The notes under the pieces were generated by a model. The model searched no databases. It was not told the DNA's origin and was given only the letters and a program-made list of their open reading frames with translations. Made by a program: the position numbers and the translations under genes. Positions 34,993-43,768 of a stretch of DNA of 64,000 bases are shown piece by piece. The first letter of the stretch is position 1; each line of letters starts with the position of its first letter. The DNA is from Roseivirga pacifica (lineage in GTDB: Bacteria; Bacteroidota; Bacteroidia; Cytophagales; Cyclobacteriaceae), in the NCBI RefSeq assembly GCF_900111145.1, contig NZ_FOIR01000002.1:806001-870000 (forward strand), in the 5' to 3' direction.

Positions 34993-37629
34993 ATGAAAAA
35001 CACATTTTTTAAACTTCTATTTGTGCTAACCCTGACGAATCCATTTTTATCGATTGGTCAGGACACTTTTTCCATCAAGGGGAAGGTCATTGCCGATAAT
35101 GACCTTCAGCCCTTGGTTGGAGCATTGATTTTTACTCCGCTACAAGAAGGTGGCATTGCCGATGACAAAGGGAATTTCAACTTCACCCTGAAAAGTGAAA
35201 CCGAATCTGTGACCATTTCCTTTCTGGGCTACGCTTCTCAAACCTTTGAGCTAAACGGCCAAGACAAAGACTTCGGTACTATTACCCTTGCTTTAAAACC
35301 AACGAGTTTAAGCGAGATCATTATTACCGGATCGGCCGATCATTCGGTGGATAATTTTGAAGGATCGAGCTATTTGCTGGATAAGAAAACACTTGAACTG
35401 AGCAACCCGCTCAATACTGAAGAGTTACTCCGTATTGTTCCCGGGGTGAATATTGTGGGCGATATGGGGCTTTCAAACCGCCCAAATATCAGCATTCGCG
35501 GTTCTTGGGGCCGCAGATCGAAGAAGATATTTTTGATGGAAGACGGCACTCCAGCCGCCCCTGCCCCATACATTGCTCCAGGTGCTTATTATAATCCGGT
35601 GAGCGACAGAGTGCAAGCCATTGAAGTGTACAAAGGCGCAGATATGCTGCGCTACGGACCGAACAATATGTTTGGTGGCGTAAACTACATTACCGCACTT
35701 CCTCCTCAAAAACCAGAGCTTAGATTGAAACTAGTTGGCGGCCAACGCAACTACACCACTGGGCTATTCTCTTATGGAGGCACCTGGAATAACCTTGGCG
35801 CCTTGGTGGAAGCCGTGTACAAAAAGTTTGATGGCTTTACCGATAATTCATCGGTTGAAGTACTGAATTTGAATGCCAAGATTTTCGCGGAGCTATCCAA
35901 AAAACAATCGCTGTACTTTAAGATCAGCGGCCAGTATGAAGACAACCAAGCCTCGCTAAGTGCTATTACGCCATTTACTTTTGATGCTGACCCAACGCAA
36001 AATCCGTTTGATGCCGACCGATTTACCATGCGCAGATACGGCCTGGACATTGTGCACAAATGGGTGCCAAATACCTCGACCAGCCTTACCTCTAAGATTT
36101 ACGCGACCGACTTTGAAAGAGACTGGTGGCGACAAGTAAACACCGTAATAAAAGCCGAAGATGTGCGCGCTTATGTAGGCGAACAGATCTACCAAAACCG
36201 CTATAGCTACTTAGATGGACAAAGCTTTGGTGAGGATGACTATGTACGTGTAGGCCGAATTATTGATGGCAAAGAAAGTACCACCGACAGTCGCTGGATA
36301 TTTACAGTAAGTGGTTTTAAAGAGCAATTCAATTTTAATTACGGTAGCGCCAACCAGCATGAGTTGGAGGCCTCTTTTAAACTGCACCAAGAAAGCTACA
36401 ACAACCGCTACTTGCGAGCCGACAGCTCTCGCTGGGCACGTAGCGGCAACCCAGCCACCGACCAAGAGTTCAAACTATGGTCTGCTTCTGGTTATGTGCG
36501 CAACCAATTCAACCTTGACAAATGGGCTGTAACGCCAATTTTGCGCATAGAATATGTAGACATGAGCCGCCAAGACCTGTTGGCGCAGGCCGCAGACCCT
36601 AACACCCAAAGTGCTGATGCATACACGATTAACAACAATTACACCATCGCTCTGCCCGGAGTAACTGTGGACTACAAACATGGGCAACACAAGCTGTTCA
36701 GTAGTGTTTACAGAGGCTTTGTTGCACCGTCCAAAGTCTTCGGATTTTTTGTGGAGCGAAATGGTGTATTGGTTACGCCAGATGAAGGATCGACACTGAA
36801 TATTGACCCTGAATTGAGTGTGAATGTAGAAGTTGGCTGGCAAGGGGCGCTAATTCCTCAAACCTTGCAAGGTCAGCTTACCTACTTTAACAATTCCATT
36901 GAAAACTTTGTGGCTGCCGGAGAAAACGAGCTCTTCAGAAAGCCGGGTAAAGTGAATATTCAAGGCGTTGAAGCCTCGTTTATTACACAACTGCTGCCTG
37001 AAAATGCAGCAAGCCAACTAACGCTTGACGTTAACGGAACATTTATGTGGACCAAAGTGAACGATGGCGCGATGGAAGACAGAGACCTTTTTGGGCCAGT
37101 AGTGCACTCCGCTGCTTCGCGCAATGAGTTTATTGAAAAAGTGAACGCCAACCGCGCTGCCTACCAACTGTTTGACGCTAACGGACAGGAAATTACCAGC
37201 CAAACAATTGATGAAACCACCTTCCAAAATATTAGCCGATCCATTATCAATTTTGGTGATGGCCGAGTGGAAAACGCCAAAGTGCCTTACACGCCCGAGT
37301 ACAATATTAGCGGCAGGCTCAATTACAAAGTAGGCAGACTATCCGTTGGGCTAACCGGTAATTTTGTGGGTGAGCAGTACACCGAGTTTGCCAATTTTGA
37401 AGCCGAGTCTGCCGATGGCGCGCTGGGCAAACTACCAGCCTACTTCAATATGGATGTGCAAATGAATTATGAGTTTAAAGTAAAGGGCTTTAACAAGTTT
37501 AGCGCCTTTATCAATGCCAAGAATATTACCAATGAGGTTTACCGTGCATCGCGGCTTAACAGGGCCAATTCGGGCATTTTCCCGGGTGGTTTTAGGCAAA
37601 ACATTGTAGGCCTAAACCTCACTTTATAG
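34993..37629 (+). CDS. TonB-dependent receptor, FecA-like, with carboxypeptidase-regulatory N-domain
   Basis: 878 aa with signal peptide MKNTFFKLLFVLTLTNPFLSIGQ. Residues about 25-105 are a CarboxypepD_reg-like domain (FSIKGKVIADNDLQPLVGALIF). A plug follows at about 115-235 (TEELLRIVPGVNIVGDMG, SIRGSWGRRSKKIFLMEDG, IEVYKGADMLRYGPNNMFGG), then a long barrel ending GGFRQNIVGLNLTL. The plug sequence resembles FecA/ferric-citrate and catecholate receptors more than SusC, and no SusD gene follows. It imports a ligand that needs TonB energy. It is 12 bp after the haloperoxidase-like gene and ends at a strong terminator. Confidence 0.93.
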   Translation: MKNTFFKLLFVLTLTNPFLSIGQDTFSIKGKVIADNDLQPLVGALIFTPLQEGGIADDKGNFNFTLKSETESVTISFLGYASQTFELNGQDKDFGTITLALKPTSLSEIIITGSADHSVDNFEGSSYLLDKKTLELSNPLNTEELLRIVPGVNIVGDMGLSNRPNISIRGSWGRRSKKIFLMEDGTPAAPAPYIAPGAYYNPVSDRVQAIEVYKGADMLRYGPNNMFGGVNYITALPPQKPELRLKLVGGQRNYTTGLFSYGGTWNNLGALVEAVYKKFDGFTDNSSVEVLNLNAKIFAELSKKQSLYFKISGQYEDNQASLSAITPFTFDADPTQNPFDADRFTMRRYGLDIVHKWVPNTSTSLTSKIYATDFERDWWRQVNTVIKAEDVRAYVGEQIYQNRYSYLDGQSFGEDDYVRVGRIIDGKESTTDSRWIFTVSGFKEQFNFNYGSANQHELEASFKLHQESYNNRYLRADSSRWARSGNPATDQEFKLWSASGYVRNQFNLDKWAVTPILRIEYVDMSRQDLLAQAADPNTQSADAYTINNNYTIALPGVTVDYKHGQHKLFSSVYRGFVAPSKVFGFFVERNGVLVTPDEGSTLNIDPELSVNVEVGWQGALIPQTLQGQLTYFNNSIENFVAAGENELFRKPGKVNIQGVEASFITQLLPENAASQLTLDVNGTFMWTKVNDGAMEDRDLFGPVVHSAASRNEFIEKVNANRAAYQLFDANGQEITSQTIDETTFQNISRSIINFGDGRVENAKVPYTPEYNISGRLNYKVGRLSVGLTGNFVGEQYTEFANFEAESADGALGKLPAYFNMDVQMNYEFKVKGFNKFSAFINAKNITNEVYRASRLNRANSGIFPGGFRQNIVGLNLTL

Positions 37630-37667
37630 AGTATACAATCGCAATCATTTTAATATTACAATCGACT

Positions 37668-37700
37668 AAGGTCGCCCTGAGAAGCAGGGCGGCCTTTTTT
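37668..37700 (+). terminator. rho-independent terminator after the TonB receptor gene
   Basis: A 12-bp stem with one G-T wobble (AAGGTCGCCCTG with CAGGGCGGCCTT) and loop AGAAG are followed by T6. It closes the 31.8-37.6 kb gene set. Confidence 0.88.
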
Positions 37701-37810
37701 ATGTTTAAAAGCAGTATTAACTACATAAAAACGCGGTATAATGACACTTTTTTGTTATTTATATAGATTATGTAATTAGTTTACATTAGGGAAAATTCCT
37801 ACAGGTTACA

Positions 37811-38734
37811 ATGAAGCCACATAAACTCCATAATCCTCTTGAAGGCTTTGATTTTGAACTTCTGAACGCCCCAGAATTTAAGGAAGATTCGGTGCGTGAA
37901 GAAATTATTGTACCTATAATCAAAGAACTAGGGTATTCAGCACAGAAACCCAATCAAATAATTAGAAGTCGTAATTTACTACATCCATATGTTGCAATCG
38001 GCTCTAAACGAAAGGAGATTTATATAATCCCAGACTACCTCTTTGAAGTTGATGGGAAACCAGCATGGATACTTGACGCAAAATCTCCTAAAGAGGCAAT
38101 TACCAAATCAAAGCACGTTGAACAAGCCTACTCATATGCTATTCACCCTGAAGTAAGGGTGAAGTTTTTTGCTCTTTGCAACGGTAAAGAATTTGCGCTT
38201 TATAACATTGAACAAATTGAGCCACTTCTACTATTCAAAATGGAGACTTTGCCACTCTATTTGGGTGACGTTAAAAGATTTCTTTCTCCTTCAACAGTAT
38301 TTGACCAAAGTCAACTGGTGTTTAAGAAAGATCTAGGATTGCACTTGAAGAGATTGGGTTTTGACCAATTCGAAAGTTTAATGTTTCCAAATGTACCAAT
38401 AACTCAAATTGGCCAGTTGGATCCTGATCTTTTCACATTGGCCGGTGCGGTGAAGGACAATGGAGAATCTTATGTTGTGTCATTTGATTTTGGACAAGAC
38501 GCATTTAATCAATTAATCACATTTATTCCAGAAGAAGCGGTTAACAAACTCAATGTACGGAACAATCAATTTAGACAAGCTATCAGCTTTACAAATCAAA
38601 CTTTCTTAGTTAACGTAGAATCTATCATTGGCGATAAACTTGAGGAAAATGACAAAGAGATATTCTTACCATTATGGGTGAAGAACTTTTTATCTGACGA
38701 GCAACTCGCACAGAAAATAAATGAATTTCGCTAA
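37811..38734 (+). CDS. orphan type I restriction HsdR N-terminal-domain protein
   Basis: 307 aa. The N-terminal 150 residues match the HSDR_N nuclease domain: SVREEIIVPIIKELGYS, then IPDYLFEVDGKPAWILDAKSPKEAI, a PD-(D/E)xK-type site (Asp, then D-A-K), and YAIHPEVRVKFFALCNGKEFALY. The second half has no recognised domain, and there is no helicase motor. No hsdM or hsdS gene is nearby, so it is an orphan nuclease-like protein rather than a working type I system. It lies between a strong terminator and an AT-richer stretch, which suggests later acquisition. Confidence 0.8.
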   Translation: MKPHKLHNPLEGFDFELLNAPEFKEDSVREEIIVPIIKELGYSAQKPNQIIRSRNLLHPYVAIGSKRKEIYIIPDYLFEVDGKPAWILDAKSPKEAITKSKHVEQAYSYAIHPEVRVKFFALCNGKEFALYNIEQIEPLLLFKMETLPLYLGDVKRFLSPSTVFDQSQLVFKKDLGLHLKRLGFDQFESLMFPNVPITQIGQLDPDLFTLAGAVKDNGESYVVSFDFGQDAFNQLITFIPEEAVNKLNVRNNQFRQAISFTNQTFLVNVESIIGDKLEENDKEIFLPLWVKNFLSDEQLAQKINEFR

Positions 38735-39035
38735 TCGAGTAGCCCGCCCACTAGCAAACACTAATAAGGAGAGGCTCTCACATCACTCAGCGTACGGTTC
38801 TTCCCGTATGAAGTACTGGACTAGTTCGAAAAGCATAATCAAGCGCTCTTTTCACCGCTACTTTTAAGATAAGGCTACACGAAGGCACCTTGGGAATTTT
38901 CACCTTACATTTAGTCCTTCATTGACATGTGAGAACTCCATTAGCTATATTTACCATATAAGGCACACACAAAACCTACATGTCATGTCCAACAAGAAAG
39001 TGCGCGTAGCAAAACTCTATAGATAACATTACAAA
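38735..39035. other. non-coding stretch with a hairpin resembling the 3' end of a group II intron
   Basis: About 300 bp with no usable ORF. A palindrome, GAGAGGCTCTC (38769-38779), is followed by a 7-bp stem with one G-U pair (CGTACGG at 38791-38797, CCGTATG at 38804-38810, six-base loop). On the minus strand the loop reads GAAGAA and the downstream part reads GTGATGTGAGAG, reminiscent of the domain V/VI end of some bacterial group II introns. No reverse-transcriptase remnant was recognised, so this identity is tentative. Confidence 0.25.
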
Positions 39036-39662
39036 GTGAAAAGCGAGTTACATGCATCTATTTTCATTCCATCAAATACCATTGACTGGAAACCAAATTC
39101 TTCGAAAATGCTATTCGGAGGTATTGTACTACTAATAGCTTTCGGTGGTGCTCATTACTTTCTTGATATCAATACTTTGTTAGGCATAATAATCGCCTTT
39201 GTCTTATGGTTAATAGGAGCAATTTGGGGTTTATCGGAGAGACAAATACCAAATGGGGATTTTAAAGGTCAACTTTTCATTTCTGAAGACTCAATAAAAA
39301 TCAATCAAAAAACATACACCTGGACAGAAGTCAACAACTTTTCTTTTAAGCTTCTTCATTTTTTAGGTCAAGAGCTTCATTCATCCACAATCGAATACTT
39401 TCGTTTCCCTACAGGTGGGCCGGCTTATTCTGCAGGCATTGACAATTACATCTACTTTACGAGTAGAAATGAAACTATTAAAGTGTTTTTTCGGATCGAA
39501 TCACCAAAGCATAAAATAGACTTTTCAACCTTAATCAAAGAGTTGTATTTGAAAGATCGAATTAGTCTTGAAAAAGCTTACAATGGATTAAACCTGCCTT
39601 ACGAGGAAATACAAAAACTTAAAAAGCTTAAGGTGGAGGTTAAAAGGCAAATTAGCAACTAA
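39036..39662 (+). CDS. membrane protein of unknown function (two N-terminal TM helices)
   Basis: 208 aa if started at the GTG at 39036; an ATG at 39108 (MLFGGIVLLIAFGG) is possible but would begin inside the first membrane helix. Two TM helices lie at about residues 25-43 and 46-66. They are followed by a soluble alpha/beta part (GDFKGQLFISEDSIKINQKTYTWTEVNNF) and a Lys-rich C terminus. The strand pattern after the helices resembles PH-like domains of small membrane proteins. No family is recognised. It is AT-rich compared with menB downstream and sits in a short accessory block. Confidence 0.55.
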   Translation: MKSELHASIFIPSNTIDWKPNSSKMLFGGIVLLIAFGGAHYFLDINTLLGIIIAFVLWLIGAIWGLSERQIPNGDFKGQLFISEDSIKINQKTYTWTEVNNFSFKLLHFLGQELHSSTIEYFRFPTGGPAYSAGIDNYIYFTSRNETIKVFFRIESPKHKIDFSTLIKELYLKDRISLEKAYNGLNLPYEEIQKLKKLKVEVKRQISN

Positions 39663-39670
39663 ATTCCAAT

Positions 39671-39697
39671 CAAGGCCTCACTTTGAGTGAGACCTTG
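39671..39697. terminator. weak terminator-like hairpin
   Basis: A 12-bp stem with one mismatch (CAAGGCCTCACT/AGTGAGACCTTG, loop TTG) lies 9 bp after the membrane protein gene. It lacks a T-run on the plus strand. Confidence 0.45.
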
Positions 39698-39781
39698 AAT
39701 AAAAAGCCCACCACTTTCTCAATCCTCTTTTTGCTATTCTATTTTGAAAGGATATGCTAATTTCACCGAAAATTCACGACT

Positions 39782-40627
39782 ATGAGTAAAGTAAACTGGC
39801 AGACTGTAAAAGAATACGAAGACATTACTTACAAGAAATCGGGAGATGGTGTGGCGCGCATCGCCTTTAACCGTCCTGAGGTACGCAACGCTTTCCGTCC
39901 TAAAACGGTTGGTGAGCTATTCGAAGCGCTTTTAGATGCCAGAGAAGACACTTCTATCGGTGTGGTTTTACTTTCAGGCGAAGGCCCTTCTCCTAAAGAT
40001 GGCGGCTGGGCATTCTGCAGCGGTGGCGATCAAAATGCACGCGGCCACCAAGGCTATGTAGATGATGACGGCATGCCGCGCCTTAACATTCTAGAAGTAC
40101 AACGCCTAATCCGCTTTATGCCTAAAGTGGTCATTTGTGTGGCTCCGGGTTGGGCCGTTGGTGGCGGACACAGCTTGCACACCGTTTGCGACCTTACGCT
40201 AGCCAGTAAAGAGCACGCCATCTTCAAACAAACCGATGCTGATGTAACCAGCTTTGATGGTGGTTATGGCTCGGCTTATTTAGCTAAAATGGTGGGGCAG
40301 AAACGTGCCAGAGAGATATTCTTCTTGGGTAGAAACTATTCGGCACAAGAGGCTTTCGAAATGGGCATGGTAAACGCGGTTATCCCTCACGATGAGCTAG
40401 AAGACACTGCCTACGACTGGGCACAGGAAATTCTAGCCAAGTCCCCTACTTCCATTAAAATGCTCAAGTTCGCATTTAACGCTACAGACGATGGCATGGT
40501 GGGTCAGCAGGTATTTGCCGGTGAAGCCACGCGCCTAGCTTACATGACAGACGAAGCCAAGGAAGGCCGAAATGCTTTCCTAGAAAAGCGTAAACCTAAC
40601 TTCAAGGACATTAAGTGGATTCCTTAA
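39782..40627 (+). CDS. menB: 1,4-dihydroxy-2-naphthoyl-CoA synthase
   Basis: 281 aa crotonase-fold enzyme closing the second ring of the naphthoquinone from o-succinylbenzoyl-CoA. The oxyanion-hole segments WAFCSGGDQNARG (about residues 77-89) and PGWAVGGGHSLHTVCDLTLAS (about 120-140) and the FKQTDADVTSFDGGYGSAYLAKMVG block (about 148-172) are typical of MenB, including the Asp and Tyr used in proton transfer. It is monocistronic here, far from menF/menD/menE (8.9-14.5 kb) and menC (51-52 kb). A non-coding repeat region follows. Confidence 0.95.
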   Translation: MSKVNWQTVKEYEDITYKKSGDGVARIAFNRPEVRNAFRPKTVGELFEALLDAREDTSIGVVLLSGEGPSPKDGGWAFCSGGDQNARGHQGYVDDDGMPRLNILEVQRLIRFMPKVVICVAPGWAVGGGHSLHTVCDLTLASKEHAIFKQTDADVTSFDGGYGSAYLAKMVGQKRAREIFFLGRNYSAQEAFEMGMVNAVIPHDELEDTAYDWAQEILAKSPTSIKMLKFAFNATDDGMVGQQVFAGEATRLAYMTDEAKEGRNAFLEKRKPNFKDIKWIP

Positions 40628-40628
40628 T

Positions 40629-41292
40629 TGGTTGATTGGGAAATTGGTCATTGGTGGATTAGTTATCGGTTATTCGTTAATCGGTGAGCAGGGGTTTCAG
40701 TTCGTTGTTCAAAGTCAGAGAGCCGCGAAAGCCCTTTTTACCGTCATTCTGAGAAAGTTCATAAGCCAATAAGGCGAATGAACGACCGAAAGAATCTCCA
40801 ACAGATTGCACCGTAATTGGTCATGAGTATACCAGCTAAACAGAAATTAGGAGCATCCCATTAGGGAATGAGGGTGAAGTGGTTGATTGGGAAATTAGTC
40901 ATTAGTGGATTTGTTATCCGTTAATCGGTTAAACAGAAATTAGGAGCATCACTTTAGGGACTGAGGGTGAAGTGGTTGATTGGGAAATTGGTCACTGGTG
41001 ATTAGTTATCGGTTATTCGTTAATCGGGGAACGGGGTTTCAGTCATGGTTCAAAGTTCATAGCTAGGAAACCGCGAAAGCCCTTTTTACCGTCATTCTGA
41101 GGAAGTTCATAAGCCAACAAGGCTAATGAACGACCGAAAGAATCTCCAACAGATTGCACCGTAATTGGTTATCGGTATACCAGTTAAACAGAAATCAGGA
41201 GCATCCCTTTAGGAACTGAGGGTTAACTAGTTGATTGGTCACTGGTCATTAGTGGATTAGTTATCGGTTATCCGTTAATCGGTGAGCATGGG
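40629..41292. repeat. imperfect tandem repeat array, non-coding
   Basis: Two long units (40629-40879 and 40973-41227) of about 250 bp, a short unit (40880-40972) and a truncated one (41228-41292) all begin TGGTTGATTGG or close variants. Long units share a GTTATTCGTTAATCGG stretch, GAAAGCCCTTTTTACCGTC, an imperfect hairpin (GTTCATAAGCC with GGCGAATGAAC or GGCTAATGAAC), the GACCGAAAGAATCTCC block and a closing GGAGCATC...GAGGGT segment. The short unit lacks the middle part. There are no ORFs; the whole 40628-41415 stretch holds nothing else visible. Confidence 0.85.
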
Positions 41293-41415
41293 CTTAATGT
41301 CGATTACAAATCTACCTTCCACACATCCTTGTTAAAAACGATGATGAGACCTCCTCATACCGCCAGCTTTAGTGTCCTCACCAAAGCGACCATGCACAAA
41401 TTGTTTACAAAACAG

Positions 41416-41452
41416 AAAAGGGCACTTCAATTTATTTTGAAGTGCCCTTTTT
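41416..41452. terminator. bidirectional rho-independent terminator (mainly for the GH65 gene, minus)
   Basis: AAAAGGGCACTTCA and TGAAGTGCCCTTTT form a perfect 14-bp stem with a short AT loop and T-runs on both strands. It lies 18 bp after the GH65 stop codon. Confidence 0.9.
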
Positions 41453-41470
41453 ATAAAAGTCCTAAGCAAT

Positions 41471-43768
41471 TTACATCGCTACTTTTACGCTGGCGTTCGC
41501 GCCAACCTCTCGTGCTTTGTCAAACACGTAAAGCTTTAATGCCTCCGCAGATTCGTTAGAAATTTCTACTTCTCCTTTTCTCGCAGCAATGGTCAGGTTT
41601 CTCTCTCTAAACTTAATTTTGAAAGAATAACCATCCCAATGGTCTGGCAAGAATGGGTTAAAGTAAAGCTCTCCGTTTCTTACACGCATACCCGCAAAAC
41701 CCTTCGCGAAGGACATCCAAGTACCGGCCATTGAAGTAGTGTGACAACCATCTTCTGTGTCGTTATTGTAATCGTCCAAATCGAGCCTAGCAGTACGCAA
41801 GTACATTTCGTAGGCCTTCTCTTTTCTACCCAACTTAGCAGCCAAAATAGAGTGCACACATGGCGAAAGCGATGATTCATGCACCGTCATTGGTTCATAG
41901 AAATCGAAGTTGCGCTCTATGGTTTCCAGGTCGTACTCATCTTCGAACAAGTAAATTCCCTGTAGCGTATCGGCTTGTTTGATAAAGCAAGAGCGTAGAA
42001 TTCTATCCCAAGACCAGTTTTGGTTGATTGGTCTTTCACCTGCTGCAATATCACCTACTGGCATCAAATCCTTGTCTAAGAAACCATCTTGCTGAAGGAA
42101 TACGCCTTTTTCTTCATCGTAACCCAGGTACATGTTCTCGAGAATATCTTCCCACTTCTCAGTTTCCTCGGCTCCTTTAAAGTTCAACTTTTGTAGCAGC
42201 GCATTCAGCTTGTCGGTTCCTTCGTATTTGGCCAAACCTTCCAAAGTATACTCTAGCGTCCACAAGGCCATTTTAGAAGTATACCAGTTGTTGTTTACGT
42301 TGTTTTCGTACTCATTTGGTCCGGTAACCCCGTGCATAACATACTGGCCTTTATTCTTCGACCAGTGTACACGCTGCGCCCAGAAACGAGAGATTGCGAT
42401 CAGTACTTCCAACCCATAATCGATCAGGTAATCCTCATCACCATGATAATTGATGTAGTCGAAAATGGCGTATGCAATAGCACCATTTCTATGAATTTCT
42501 TCGAAGGTGATTTCCCACTCGTTGTGGCACTCTTCGCCATTCATGGTTACCATTGGGTAAAGTGCCGCACCATTCTTAAAGCCTAGCTTTTCAGCATTTT
42601 CGATGGCTTTTTGTAAATGCTTGTAGCGGTAAAGCACCAAGTTTTTAGCTACTTCTTGGTCTGATGTAGCCAAGTAGAATGCCAGGCAGTATGCCTCGGT
42701 ATCCCAATAAGTACTACCACCATATTTCTCACCTGTAAAGCCTTTAGGGCCAATGTTCAGTCTTTCATCCTCACCAGTGTAGGTTTGGTTAAGCTGGAAT
42801 ATATTGAAGCGAATTCCCTGCTGTGCAGATACATCGCCTTCGATTATAATATCACTTTTTTCCCACTTGCTGGCCCAAGCATCTTTGTGTTCTTGAAGCA
42901 AAGCATCGAAACCCGCAGTTACAGCACCTTCCACCTCTTGCTTACACACATTCACCAATTCGTTCTTGTCAAAATACATTGACGAAATGTTGGCTGCGTA
43001 CTTATAAATTGTGAAAGACTTACCCTCTTCGATGGTTCCGGTTTCGGTTACTTCCACGTATTTTTCGCGCTCTACCGCACTTTTAGCCGACTGTGTCCAT
43101 GCGCCTTCAATGGAAAACTCCATTCCAGTAGCTACCCAAAAGTCAGTTTTCTTGGTGCTGGCCAATACGTACGAAAACTCAAGATCAGCCTCTTTTTCCT
43201 GCTCTACCCAGAATTTTTCATCGTAGTTAGAGTCGGCATTCATCACATCAAAATCTACGTAAGGCGTTACTTGTGCTTCGCCTGAGAAGTTGAGCGGTGT
43301 AACCGTGTAGGCAATAGCGCCAACCTTGGTTCGGGCCATGCTGCAGAACCTTGTCGCTTCTACTTTTACCTTGTTGCCGGAAGGAAGTTTGGCCTCAAAG
43401 CTACGCTTTAGCCAGCCTTCTTTCATGTTAAGCTCTCTGCGAAAGTTCGAAACTTCAGCAGTAGCTAAGTCTAGTTCTTCACCAGCTAGGTTAATGTTAA
43501 TGCCTACCCAGTTGGCTGCATTTAACACTTTAGCGAAATACTCAGGATACCCATTCTTCCACCAGCCTACACGGGTTTTATCAGGGTAATAAACACCAGC
43601 AACATAGTTACCCAACAGGGTTTCGCCAGAGTATTTTTCCTCGAAGTTGGCGCGCTGGCCAAACATTCCGTTGCCTAAACTGAAGATACTTTCAGATATC
43701 TGATTGTACTCAGGTACAAAGCCTTCCTCGATAATCGACCAAGGATCGTGCTTAATGTAATTCTTCAT
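41471..43768 (-). CDS. glycoside hydrolase family 65 phosphorylase (maltose/kojibiose-type)
   Basis: 765 aa, full length for inverting GH65 phosphorylases, which split an alpha-glucoside with phosphate into beta-glucose-1-phosphate plus the remaining sugar. The general acid is E486 in HGVTGPNEYENNVNNNWYTSKM, the classic GH65 catalytic block. The N-terminal beta-sandwich starts at WSIIEEGFVPEYNQISESIFSLGNGMFGQR. The C-terminal jelly roll ends near residue 760. No signal peptide is seen, so it is cytoplasmic. It overlaps the beta-phosphoglucomutase gene by 17 bp, which fits the product. The exact disaccharide (maltose, trehalose, kojibiose, nigerose or a glucosyl-polyol) cannot be told. Confidence 0.9.
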   Translation of the reverse strand: MKNYIKHDPWSIIEEGFVPEYNQISESIFSLGNGMFGQRANFEEKYSGETLLGNYVAGVYYPDKTRVGWWKNGYPEYFAKVLNAANWVGININLAGEELDLATAEVSNFRRELNMKEGWLKRSFEAKLPSGNKVKVEATRFCSMARTKVGAIAYTVTPLNFSGEAQVTPYVDFDVMNADSNYDEKFWVEQEKEADLEFSYVLASTKKTDFWVATGMEFSIEGAWTQSAKSAVEREKYVEVTETGTIEEGKSFTIYKYAANISSMYFDKNELVNVCKQEVEGAVTAGFDALLQEHKDAWASKWEKSDIIIEGDVSAQQGIRFNIFQLNQTYTGEDERLNIGPKGFTGEKYGGSTYWDTEAYCLAFYLATSDQEVAKNLVLYRYKHLQKAIENAEKLGFKNGAALYPMVTMNGEECHNEWEITFEEIHRNGAIAYAIFDYINYHGDEDYLIDYGLEVLIAISRFWAQRVHWSKNKGQYVMHGVTGPNEYENNVNNNWYTSKMALWTLEYTLEGLAKYEGTDKLNALLQKLNFKGAEETEKWEDILENMYLGYDEEKGVFLQQDGFLDKDLMPVGDIAAGERPINQNWSWDRILRSCFIKQADTLQGIYLFEDEYDLETIERNFDFYEPMTVHESSLSPCVHSILAAKLGRKEKAYEMYLRTARLDLDDYNNDTEDGCHTTSMAGTWMSFAKGFAGMRVRNGELYFNPFLPDHWDGYSFKIKFRERNLTIAARKGEVEISNESAEALKLYVFDKAREVGANASVKVAM

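Noticed and set aside
37811-38734. Complete type I restriction-modification system
   Set aside because: Only the HsdR N-terminal domain type is present; there is no helicase part and no hsdM or hsdS gene nearby.
40629-41292. Possible CRISPR array
   Set aside because: The repeat units are long, imperfect and unequal, without short regular repeats separated by unique spacers, and no cas genes are near.
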